Source: Thermoproteota archaeon
GTDB lineage: Archaea; Thermoproteota; Thermoprotei_A; Sulfolobales; Desulfurococcaceae
DNA length: 12,148 bases
Direction: 5' to 3'
Assembly: GCA_013154205.1 (NCBI GenBank)
Contig: JAADCY010000139.1
Location: forward strand, 1-12,148
Positions 1-7,600 of this stretch are shown here, piece by piece (the first letter of the stretch is position 1; each line of letters opens with the position of its first letter). The translations under genes and the position numbers were made by a program. The notes under the pieces are model-generated. The model was not told where the DNA came from. It made no database searches and was given only the letters and a program-made list of their open reading frames with translations.

Positions 1-167
1 CAAACGCTCTCCACATGATCGAGGGGAGGCCAGACCTTATAGTAGAGAAATGCATTAGATGTGGCACGTGCACTGTTAGATGCCCTAGATTTACACAGCT
101 ACTCATCCAGAGATACAAGTTACAGGAGAAGGCCAAAATGCTTGCTTCCCTGGTAGGTGGTGAATAA
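1..167 (+). CDS. C-terminal end of a [4Fe-4S] protein (5' end outside window)
   Basis: Only the last 54 or so codons are inside the window; the reading frame begins at base 3 and ends with TAA at 165-167. The visible peptide contains CIRCGTCTVRCP, the CxxCxxCxxxCP pattern that binds a [4Fe-4S] cluster, followed by a short helical, Lys-rich tail. The stop codon overlaps the ATG of the next gene (TAATG), so the two are almost certainly co-transcribed and translationally coupled. Because the partner is FrhB-like, this could be an FrhG-like hydrogenase small-subunit tail, a ferredoxin-type electron-transfer subunit, or the Fe-S part of a formate dehydrogenase or heterodisulfide reductase-like complex. 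The catalytic part is not visible, so I cannot choose. The Fe-S binding call is safe; the enzyme identity is not. Confidence 0.75.
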   Translation, partial: NALHMIEGRPDLIVEKCIRCGTCTVRCPRFTQLLIQRYKLQEKAKMLASLVGGE

Positions 168-1003
168 TGGCTTTTCAACCTACAACAATAGATCCATCAA
201 ATCCTATAGGCTCATATGTAGGAGCCTATCTGGCTAGACCTACAGATAAAGAGATCAGGGTTAAAGGAGGAGGCACAGTAACAGCATTACTCCTTTATCT
301 CCTCGAGAACAAGAAGATCGATGGCGTCGTAGCCGCTAAGAAGACCAAGGGGATAACGGGAGAAGTCGTCCTCGCGAGAACCAAGGAGGAAGTCCTAAGA
401 GCAGCGGGGAATAGGTGGAGCATAGTACCCTATACGATGAAGTTGAAAGAAACACTAATGTCAGCCGATATAAGGCGTGTCGCCTTCGTGGGCCTGCCTT
501 GCCAGGCACAGTTCCTCCGCCAAATGAAGATGTTCCCGCTTGTTGAGAGCGATTTCGCCAGTAAAATATATGTTATTATAAGCTTGTTCTGTATGGGAAC
601 ATTCGCGGTTGAGAGCTTCGCCGATTATCTTGAGAGGAACTATAGGGTTCCTCTCGACAAGATAGAGAATATTGATATCGAGGGAGACTACCTAGTCATT
701 GTCTATTCTGGTAATAAGCTCAAACTACCCATTGATTCGATCATATACCATATACAGCACGGCTGCATACTATGCCCAGACTATACAGGGGTCTTCGCAG
801 ATATTTCAGCGGGCAAATCATCCAGGGAAGGATACACTCTCCTCTTGGCTAGGAACAGGTTTGCCGACAACATAATCAGGAACGCGGCGGAGAAAGACTA
901 TATTGAGCTCATGGAGGCAACCGATGAGGAGCTTGAAGCGGTGAAGGAGAAGGCGCTGGATAAGCTGAACAGGTCTGTCAAGTATATTATGAGGATTCTC
1001 TAA
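167..1003 (+). CDS. FrhB/FdhB-family flavin and Fe-S electron-transfer subunit
   Basis: A 278-residue protein, the usual length for the family of the coenzyme F420 hydrogenase/dehydrogenase beta subunit. Visible marks are the N-terminal GGGTVTALLLYLLE segment (about 34-47), GLPCQ with Cys112, SLFC with Cys142, CxxCPDY with Cys200 and Cys203, and the ADISAG...GYTLLLARN stretch just after it. In FrhB these regions form the flavin site and bind one [4Fe-4S] cluster. The family passes electrons between FAD and F420 or another carrier in a cytoplasmic oxidoreductase complex. The ATG overlaps the stop of the upstream Fe-S gene, and a strong GGTGGTGA lies 4 bases before it, which fixes the start. 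The partner genes probably lie left of the window. Whether this organism uses F420 cannot be seen here; many FrhB paralogues act on other substrates, so the electron acceptor is left open. Confidence 0.85.
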   Translation: MAFQPTTIDPSNPIGSYVGAYLARPTDKEIRVKGGGTVTALLLYLLENKKIDGVVAAKKTKGITGEVVLARTKEEVLRAAGNRWSIVPYTMKLKETLMSADIRRVAFVGLPCQAQFLRQMKMFPLVESDFASKIYVIISLFCMGTFAVESFADYLERNYRVPLDKIENIDIEGDYLVIVYSGNKLKLPIDSIIYHIQHGCILCPDYTGVFADISAGKSSREGYTLLLARNRFADNIIRNAAEKDYIELMEATDEELEAVKEKALDKLNRSVKYIMRIL

Positions 1004-1036
1004 AAACAGATTTATTTTTAAAAACTATATTGAGTT
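1001..1036. terminator. Shared T-rich terminator between convergent genes
   Basis: Only 32 bases separate the stops of the FrhB-like gene and the proton ATPase gene. The stretch contains TAAAAA (1001-1006) and TTTTTA (1015-1020) eight bases apart, so both strands carry a run of T soon after a stop codon. Archaeal RNA polymerase stops at such T tracts, so one short element could end both transcripts. The inverted repeat is only A and T and may not form a hairpin. Confidence 0.45.
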
Positions 1037-3537
1037 TAGAAGTGCTTCCTGTAGTGCTTGCGCTTTATGTGTAGCGGGTGCTCACCAGCCATCTTATAGA
1101 TTGCTAGCTTTGTGCAGTCCTCGATCAGGAACCATACGATACAGTATAGCCATACGACACCTGCTAGCCATGCCGGTATTGGTGCTATTAGTCCGAATCC
1201 GTAGATTGCAACTATTGTTGCTGCTAACTTGGTGGCAATTGCTGTTATTAATAGCCATTTACCGGGCATTATCGAGTAGAACGGCCTGTGTGTTCTCGTC
1301 ACGAATATTGTAAGGTGTCCTGCTACTGCTAGTTTTAGGAATATGAATGTCTGTATCATTGCTAGCTGTGTCGCCGGGTTCATATGGAAGTAGTAGATAC
1401 CTATCCATAGTAGTAGGAATGATTCGATCACACCTACTGTACCTAGCGATGATGACAATGCTAGTATTAATGGTATGTTCCACTTTTCGGGCTTGTTACC
1501 AATTCTCACGTTGTCGTATGCGATGGTTAGGATTGGCAGGTCGTTTAGGAGTGCTAGTAGGATGATCTGTACTGCTGTTACTGGGTAGAAGTTGAACGCT
1601 ATGATCGATAATGTGATGAAGAACAATACACGGAACGTCTCTGTGATCCTGTATACTACGTAGCTGTACATTCTCCTGAATATCTTTCTCGCTTCTACAA
1701 GTGCGTCTTTAATAACTGAGATACCTGGTGCTAGCATCACTATGTCTGCAGCTGCTCTAGCTGCATCGGTAGCGTTTGCTACAGCGATGCCTACGTCTGC
1801 CTTCTTAAGTGCTGGTGCGTCGTTAACGCCGTCTCCTGTCATCGCGACTACGTGGCCGCGCTTCTGGAGAGCGTCAACGATCATGTACTTGTGCTCTGGG
1901 AATACTTGTGCGAATCCATCTGCTTCCTCGATCATCTTCTCGGCTTCGCTTGGATGAGCCTTCTTCAGCTCATCAATGGTGTATATCTTTGTGCCGATAC
2001 CCAGCATTCTCGCTATCTGTCTGGCAATTGCTATGTGGTCTCCAGTGATCATTTTGACTCTTACACCCATCTTCTTCAGGAATTTGATTGTCTCGGCAGA
2101 GTCTTCTCTCGGCGGGTCGAATAATGGTATTAATCCTACATACTCCCACTTATCCAGTGTTCCTTTCTCTGTCTTGGCTACACCAATCATACGGTAGCCT
2201 CTCTTAGCATGCTCATCAACTATCTCCATTACCTTCTTGCGTAGTTCCTCATCAGCGCCTACTAGGTTCAATATTACCTGAGGCGCACCCTTCGCTACCT
2301 TGAACTGTTTGCCGTCAGGCCCTTCTACGACGGCTTCTGTCCTCTTAATTACTGGGTCGAAAGGCGTGAACTTGACCTGCTTATACTTCTTTATCTCGTC
2401 CTTCAGCTTGAATCTTTCAAGAGCGTGGAGTACTGCTAGGTCGATCGGGTCCTTATCCTCCTCTCTCGATGCGAGTGCAGCATATAGTACTACGTCGGCA
2501 GGAGTATACTTGGGCTGCACGGGTACCGGGTCTGCTACGGTGAGCTCGTTCTTAGTTAGTGTACCTGTCTTGTCCGCACATAGTATGTCTACACCAGCCA
2601 TTTCCTCGATGGCTACTAGTTTCCTAACAATGGCTTGTCTCTTGGCTAGCTCATAGGCTCCAATAGCCATTGTAATCGACAGTACTGCTGGCATTGCGGC
2701 AGGTATTGCAGCGACGACCAATACTAGGGCGAACCTTATCAGCTCCAAGATATTCGCTCCACGGTTGAGTTCGACGATAACCATTATCGCTGCTAAGATT
2801 ATCGTTAGTATTATTAGGAAGTCTCCGATCCTGATGATGAGTTTCTGATACCTGCTAACGGTCTTTGCTCTCTGGACCAGCTGTACTGTCTTGCCGAAGT
2901 ACGTGTGCAGTCCCGTGGCTACCACTACACCGGTCATTTCACCGCGTTTCACAAGGCTTCCCGAGAAAGCCACGTCTCCGACATGCTTCTCTACAGGCAG
3001 TGATTCTCCCGTCAAGACGGATTCGTCTACTAGTAGGTAATCTCCCTCGATAAGCTTGATATCAGCGGGTATGATGTCTCCGATCCTAACCCTGATAATG
3101 TCTCCTGGCACTAGTTCTCTCGCAGGTATGATCTTCCACTCACCATCTCTCAGAACTCTCGCTGTCTGGCTCAGCTTCTGCTTCAGGTACTCGAGAATGT
3201 TCTCCGCCTTGTGCTCCTGCCAGAACCCGATGATACCGTTTATCAGTAGCATCGCAACGATTATCCAGAAGTCCTCCCAGTGGTGGATGAGCGCTGACAG
3301 TATGGCTGCAGCCTCGATCATCCATGGTATTGGTCCCCAGAAGTAGCTGAGGAACTTGATTATCGGATGTACTTTTTTCTCGGGTATCTCGTTGGGGCCG
3401 ACGATCTTTAATCTGCGCTTGGCTTCTTCTGTAGATAATCCCTTCTTCGGATCTACTCCTAGCCTCTTAAGTACTTCTTCGGGCGGGAGCTTCTTTACCT
3501 CCTCGGGTGATAACAGTAGTTTCTCTTTCTCAGCCAT
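1036..3537 (-). CDS. P3A-type plasma-membrane proton-pumping ATPase
   Basis: An 833-residue P-type ATPase that should export protons with ATP. An N-terminal cation-ATPase domain (about 10-60) precedes M1-M2 (about 63-105). The actuator domain carries TGES at 176-179. M3-M4 contain the IPAAMP bend at 278-283. Further motifs are the phosphorylation site DKTGT with Asp322, nucleotide-binding KGAP at 416-419, DPPR at 474-477, TGD at 498-500, and the hinge TGDGVND at 567-573. M5-M10 fill about 625-805. The P3A assignment rests on residues that match plant H+-ATPase: Asp666 in M6 (LLNDLPI, the proton-acceptor Asp), Arg636 in M5, and Asn100 in M2. The C-terminal regulatory domain of plant pumps is absent; the protein ends with a short basic tail after M10. 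ATG is supported by GGTGATC four bases upstream. It is convergent with the FrhB gene and divergent from the ABC cluster, so probably a single-gene unit. Confidence 0.95.
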   Translation of the reverse strand: MAEKEKLLLSPEEVKKLPPEEVLKRLGVDPKKGLSTEEAKRRLKIVGPNEIPEKKVHPIIKFLSYFWGPIPWMIEAAAILSALIHHWEDFWIIVAMLLINGIIGFWQEHKAENILEYLKQKLSQTARVLRDGEWKIIPARELVPGDIIRVRIGDIIPADIKLIEGDYLLVDESVLTGESLPVEKHVGDVAFSGSLVKRGEMTGVVVATGLHTYFGKTVQLVQRAKTVSRYQKLIIRIGDFLIILTIILAAIMVIVELNRGANILELIRFALVLVVAAIPAAMPAVLSITMAIGAYELAKRQAIVRKLVAIEEMAGVDILCADKTGTLTKNELTVADPVPVQPKYTPADVVLYAALASREEDKDPIDLAVLHALERFKLKDEIKKYKQVKFTPFDPVIKRTEAVVEGPDGKQFKVAKGAPQVILNLVGADEELRKKVMEIVDEHAKRGYRMIGVAKTEKGTLDKWEYVGLIPLFDPPREDSAETIKFLKKMGVRVKMITGDHIAIARQIARMLGIGTKIYTIDELKKAHPSEAEKMIEEADGFAQVFPEHKYMIVDALQKRGHVVAMTGDGVNDAPALKKADVGIAVANATDAARAAADIVMLAPGISVIKDALVEARKIFRRMYSYVVYRITETFRVLFFITLSIIAFNFYPVTAVQIILLALLNDLPILTIAYDNVRIGNKPEKWNIPLILALSSSLGTVGVIESFLLLWIGIYYFHMNPATQLAMIQTFIFLKLAVAGHLTIFVTRTHRPFYSIMPGKWLLITAIATKLAATIVAIYGFGLIAPIPAWLAGVVWLYCIVWFLIEDCTKLAIYKMAGEHPLHIKRKHYRKHF

Positions 3538-3541
3538 CCCT

Positions 3542-3548
3542 GATCACC
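3542..3548 (-). promoter_or_regulatory. Strong Shine-Dalgarno site of the proton ATPase gene
   Basis: On the minus strand this reads GGTGATC, a seven-base match to the conserved archaeal 16S rRNA 3' end (GATCACC), four bases before the ATG. It fixes the start codon and suggests efficient translation of this pump. Confidence 0.8.
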
Positions 3549-3601
3549 GTGCCTCACAGTTTTCCATTTCTAAATCTATTTCCATAATTATTGTTGTTGA
3601 A

Positions 3602-3660
3602 AGATAAATAGTTTATTTCAGGAATGAATAATTTCTTTCATTCGCAGACAATTTTTAAAA
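3602..3660 (-). promoter_or_regulatory. Candidate promoter of the proton ATPase gene
   Basis: Two AT-rich blocks could be the TATA box on the minus strand: TTTTAAAA-like at 3651-3660, preceded by purine-containing sequence, which would start RNA near 3630, or TATTTATC-like at 3603-3611, which would start RNA near 3580. The first would place a perfect dyad (3622-3643) right over the start of transcription. The region is too AT-rich to choose by eye. Confidence 0.35.
3622..3643. promoter_or_regulatory. 22-bp dyad in the divergent control region (GAATGAA-N8-TTCATTC)
   Basis: Perfect seven-base inverted arms, GAATGAA at 3622-3628 and TTCATTC at 3637-3643, with an eight-base AT-rich centre. Size and symmetry fit a site for a dimeric helix-turn-helix regulator. 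It lies between two candidate minus-strand TATA boxes of the proton ATPase gene. No protein is known to bind it; the call is from symmetry alone. Confidence 0.4.
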
Positions 3661-3678
3661 CTGTTTAGCCTGTTATAG

Positions 3679-3700
3679 CTCCTTATAAATTATTAAGGAG
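3679..3700. promoter_or_regulatory. 22-bp dyad upstream of the ABC cluster (CTCCTTA-N8-TAAGGAG)
   Basis: Perfect seven-base arms CTCCTTA (3679-3685) and TAAGGAG (3694-3700) around the eight-base centre TAAATTAT. Arm and spacer lengths are the same as in the dyad at 3622-3643. The site is about 32 bases before the best plus-strand TATA box, a place used by activators or by BRE-blocking regulators. It contains TTATAAA, which could itself be a TATA box for a longer leader. Confidence 0.45.
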
Positions 3701-3730
3701 AACCCATAGATTTTATGGAGTCTTATAAAT

Positions 3731-3760
3731 CTTTATAATCTGTGTATACACATATATGAA
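3731..3760 (+). promoter_or_regulatory. Candidate promoter of the ABC cluster with a palindrome after the TATA box
   Basis: The best TATA box is TTTATAA inside CTTTATAATC (3731-3740). Archaeal RNA should then begin about 25 bases on, near 3760, leaving a leader of roughly 45 bases before the ATG at 3805. The perfect 12-bp palindrome TGTGTATACACA (3741-3752) follows the TATA box directly, where a bound repressor would block TFB or polymerase. A similar TCTTATAAAT lies just upstream at 3721-3730 and is an alternative TATA element. Confidence 0.45.
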
Positions 3761-3808
3761 ACCCACTTATGTGTTAGTAACGACATGTAATTATCTGGGA
3801 AAACATGT
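3748..3808. promoter_or_regulatory. Cluster of ACAT/ATGT half-sites (possible PadR operators)
   Basis: ACACATA (3748-3754) and TATGTGT (3768-3774) form an inverted repeat with 13 bases between. Two copies of the palindrome ACATGT follow at 3783-3788 and 3803-3808, centred exactly 20 bases apart, and the second includes the start codon. PadR-family repressors often bind sites built from ATGT and ACAT, and a PadR gene lies at the end of this cluster, so these are reasonable operator candidates. The link to that protein is inference. Confidence 0.35.
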
Positions 3809-4611
3809 TTAGAAGGATAAAACCATACATCTTACAAGAACCAGTAGAAAGAAGCCAGGGACCCGTGGTGCCCGCGATAGGGGATGTAGTGATCAAACTA
3901 GTTGGTGTAAAGAAAATATACGTCACAGGAACCGTGAAGACATGGGGGCTTAGAGGAGTAGATCTAGAAGTGTACAAGGGCGAGTTCGTATCAATTATGG
4001 GGCCTAGCGGCAGCGGTAAATCAACGCTTCTAAACATGATGGGACTCCTCGACAAGCCGACCGAGGGGAAGATAATAATAGATGGCCGTAATGCTGCCGA
4101 ACTATCATCCAAAGAGCTAGCTTATCTTAGAAATAGGAAAATAGGGTTCGTATTCCAGTCTTTCAACCTGATAAATCGCTACACCGTACTCGAGAACATA
4201 GAGTTGCCCCTCGTTGTCAGAAGTATTCCACGCAGGATCAGGATCGAGAAAGCCAAGAAAGCATTACTGATGGCCGGCGGAGACTTATCATGGCTGCCGA
4301 AGAGACCCATACAGCTCAGCGGCGGACAACAACAGAGAGTCGCGATAGCGAGAGCGCTCGTCGGTGACCCGGAGATAATACTCGCCGACGAGCCAACAGG
4401 CAACCTTGATAGAGCTAGTTCTAGAGCTGTAATAGAGACTTTTACAAGGCTAAACAAACAGGGCCAGACAATCATAATGGTAACACACGATCCCGAGGTC
4501 GCTAATTGCACTGAAAAAATATACTTGCTCAGAGACGGGCGGATAATAGGGGTTAAAGAACCAGATTTTGACAAATGCATCTTAAAAACTGTGCCGCCCG
4601 CAAAGAAATGA
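3805..4611 (+). CDS. MacB/LolD-type ABC transporter ATPase
   Basis: A 268-residue ABC ATPase of the MacB/LolD/FtsE group. It has Tyr39 as likely A-loop, Walker A GPSGSGKST (66-74), Q-loop Gln118 in FVFQSFN, signature LSGGQ (171-175), Walker B IILADE with Glu196 followed by PTGNLD, and switch His228 in VTHD. All catalytic residues are present. LSGGQQQRVAIARAL and ADEPTGNLD are typical of this group. It should sit on the cytoplasmic face and drive the permease at 9742-10956, with which it is separated by the giant repeat protein. The start is not certain: ATG 3805 has no clear Shine-Dalgarno, while in-frame GTG 3889 follows GGGGAT and begins at the first strand of the ABC fold. If 3805 is right, the protein carries an extra N-terminal segment of about 28 residues. 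A short C-terminal tail of about 18 residues follows the fold. Confidence 0.92.
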   Translation: MFRRIKPYILQEPVERSQGPVVPAIGDVVIKLVGVKKIYVTGTVKTWGLRGVDLEVYKGEFVSIMGPSGSGKSTLLNMMGLLDKPTEGKIIIDGRNAAELSSKELAYLRNRKIGFVFQSFNLINRYTVLENIELPLVVRSIPRRIRIEKAKKALLMAGGDLSWLPKRPIQLSGGQQQRVAIARALVGDPEIILADEPTGNLDRASSRAVIETFTRLNKQGQTIIMVTHDPEVANCTEKIYLLRDGRIIGVKEPDFDKCILKTVPPAKK

Positions 4612-4620
4612 TTTATTTTT
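4612..4620 (+). terminator. T-rich tract after the ABC ATPase gene
   Basis: TTTATTTTT begins directly after the TGA stop. It could end or weaken transcription from the first promoter, so that the giant protein is made mainly from its own promoter. The tract is short and only suggestive. Confidence 0.25.
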
Positions 4621-4621
4621 C

Positions 4622-4660
4622 CCTTATAAGGATGTAATATATCGGAAAATATATCGGAAA
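4622..4660 (+). promoter_or_regulatory. Possible internal promoter: CCTTATAAGG palindrome plus a 12-bp tandem repeat
   Basis: CCTTATAAGG (4622-4631) is a perfect 10-bp palindrome holding TTATAA, a reasonable TATA box. RNA would begin near 4652 and give a leader of about 28 bases to the GTG at 4680. Directly after it, ATATATCGGAAA occurs twice with no gap or mismatch (4637-4648 and 4649-4660), across the predicted transcription start. This fits separate control of the giant protein within the cluster. Confidence 0.4.
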
Positions 4661-4667
4661 ACGAAAT

Positions 4668-4673
4668 AGGTGA
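4668..4673 (+). promoter_or_regulatory. Shine-Dalgarno site deciding the GTG start of the giant protein
   Basis: AGGTGA lies six bases before GTG 4680. It supports this non-ATG start, and the resulting N terminus (Arg2, His3, Arg6, then a long hydrophobic run) is a proper membrane-targeting signal. Confidence 0.7.
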
Positions 4674-4679
4674 ACAAAA

Positions 4680-7600
4680 GTGCGCCACATAACCCGTGTT
4701 TCGGCCGCGTTACTCCTACTAGCAATACTCCTCCAGACATTATCAATAATAGGAATTATCACATACTCGGCTTCCCAGCCCTATTTCCAGCTCGTAGGTA
4801 CAAGTTTCAGGTCGAGAACAGGGGGAAATGTTTATCCTGGAAGCCAGAACGCTGTTTTAAACGCGGATTTCATGTTTAACGGTACACAGAATGCTACACA
4901 GGTATTTGCATGCATCGTTTCAGCACCCAGCGGTTTCAGCTTCCAGGACTCGTGCAGCCCAGCATACAATTACAACAATAAAATAGTATCATCAGTCGCC
5001 CCAGGAGAAGTCATAAGGTTCCACTACATAGTAGACGTTAACCGTACGGTTCAGCCAGGCAACTACACGATCGAGCTGAATATAACATACTACTATAACC
5101 TAACACTCTACTATCAATTAGCAAACATAACTGTAACAGTCCACCAGTATCCCCCATTAACGATACGAATAGTGGATACTTACTGGTCTCCCGACGGATA
5201 TCCAGGCGAGACAAGCGCATCACTAAACATAGTCTTCGAGAACACAGCTGATTCAACAATAAGTCAGGCAGAGGTCAAAGCAATCCTGAACGCACCAGTA
5301 GAGCCTACACATCCCCGGACGACCATAAGGAACGTATCGCCACACACAAGATCAGTTATAACATTCAATAATATATTCATAAAGCCTGAAGCCTCGCCGG
5401 GCAATTATACAGGAACAATAACCATTAACGCCGAGATGAGCACGAGCGACGGTGTAACATATAATGCGACAACAACTGTTAACATAACATTCCAGATCCA
5501 GAGCCCACCACCAGTAGATCTGAAAGTCCTAGACTACGGCTTCGCCGGCGACTATCCCGGACCCGGTGCGAGAAATGTACAGTTATACCTGAAGATACAG
5601 AACCGTGACAGGGCAACAATACAATCAATCGTAGCCAACATTATGCTTACAAATGCGTACTTCATGAATGGAAGCATCTATGGCGTAACAACCGTCAATG
5701 GACCAATAAACTATGGTGGCGTGTTCACAATAACGTCGCCACGCCTAGTCATACCTCCCAACCAGACATACGTGCTAGCAATATATGATCTCGACATGCT
5801 CCTATCCTATAGCGGCTCAACATACTGGGTACACGTACGATACGTTCTCGTATACCAGATAAACAATATGCCATACGATATCCACATACTCTACACTCAT
5901 TGGGGCAATGGACAAGTATATCCTGGATCGACGGGGCAGTCCCTAGTAATAGGTATAGAGAACCTGATGCGGGCAAGAATAGAGGGTGCAGAAGCAGTTC
6001 TCCAACTACCCAACAACACGTTCTATCCGGGAAAAATATATCTCGACAACGTAGCCCTCACACCTGGATCGGTTACTAGGCTGAGCTTCAACGGGATCAA
6101 CATAGATAGAAATGCGCGTCCAGGAAACTACACGTGCAACCTAACTATTAAGGGGCTCCTAGTAGACACTGATGGCTCATACCGCCCGATAACCATAAGC
6201 TACACATTAATAGTTACCATATCAGAGCCCAATACAAGCAATATCCTGGAGCTCATAACCTATCGCTGGCTAACAGGGAAAGCATACCCCTCAATGAACA
6301 ATACTGGCATCGAGGCTCTCCTACAAGTAATACGTAACGCTGAATTAAGAAACCTAGTAGCAACAATAGTTTTACCAAAAGGAATATGGGCAGAAACAAC
6401 CGCCAGACACAACGAGACATTAACGCTGAACGGACCATACGGCTACGGCTCAATAATACCTCTCAGATTCACCAGTATAAGCATCGACAAGAACGTCTTC
6501 GGCAACATCTATGTAGCAATAGAACTATCCGGAATAGCAGTAATAAACGGGGCAAACACATGGGTGAACAAGACCTATATCCTAAAACTCGTCGTCCAGC
6601 CACCCAATAACATACTGGAAATAGTGAGCGCCCATTGGGGCACAGGAAAAGCTTATCCCTGGACAGCCCAGGCAAGCATACAGGTGCTAACACGTATTAG
6701 CGACGACATAACGGTTGACAGGCTCTCCGCAGAGATAATCTATCCAACAGGCATAACATCAATCCATACCGGAAAACCCTATGATGTATGGTATACAAAT
6801 ACGCCTCACCAGTACGGAGACATAATACCAGTACAGTTTACAGGCATAAAGATCAATGGACTGAGCCCTGGAAACTACAGCTTCAAGATAATATATACAG
6901 GAACAATAACCGTTAACGGAGGCACAGCCTACTTCCAGATAAATAAGACCGTAACACTAGTAATAAGCGAGCCATCCCTAAACATAAAACTAGTCAATGC
7001 AGAATGGAACATACCAGACCCATCCCATGTAATGGATAATGCCGGGATAAACATACTATTATACGATAACCAGACAGGCACAATAACACAGCTCAAAGCA
7101 AAACTACTCCTACCAAAAGACACAGCCAGCCTGGACGGGAAGAGCTATATTATTAGAACCATGACAACAACGATCAACTATGCACAGGCCTTCAGCCTAT
7201 CCTTCACAGGCATAAGAGTCAACACAACAATGAACAAGCTCTCCTTCACCCTACAATTATCAGCAAGAATAGATGATTCCGGAACAATATACGTGCTAAA
7301 CAAGACAATCACGTTCACTCTCGACATAAAACAAGCAAATAAGACATTCATATTATCACGTATAGCTACAACATATAACGGACAGCCAGCACCACTACTA
7401 CCAACAGCCAAAGACGTAGCGTTGACAATAACGCTCCTAAACATTAGAAGCTATACCGTTAACAGTCTAGTAGCAGAACTATTCCTTCCCCAAGGACTCA
7501 GCACCATAGGCTACAATAAAGCCATAGCAGGACCAGTATCTCCTGGATCACAGGTATCCTTGACCTACAGGCTCAATGTCCAAAACCTAAAACCAGGAAT

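Noticed and set aside
2300..2656. Plus-strand open frame of 118 codons inside the proton ATPase gene
   Set aside because: The Ser/Thr/Ala-rich translation is the mirror of the conserved DKTGT and nucleotide-binding region on the minus strand; codon constraint explains the lack of stops.
3538..3804. A small gene or RNA gene in the divergent gap
   Set aside because: The stretch is AT-rich, full of stops, and contains only promoter-like elements and dyads; the one upstream ATG (3785) is followed at once by TAA.
4637..4660. Tandem 12-bp repeat as the start of a CRISPR array or an integration site
   Set aside because: Only two copies with no spacer between them, no cas genes, and no integrase or tRNA gene nearby.
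4179..4688. Open frame of 169 codons on the minus strand inside the ABC ATPase gene
   Set aside because: It is antisense to a gene with all ABC motifs intact, its translation is Ser/Leu/Ile-rich without any recognisable family, and it has no ribosome site.
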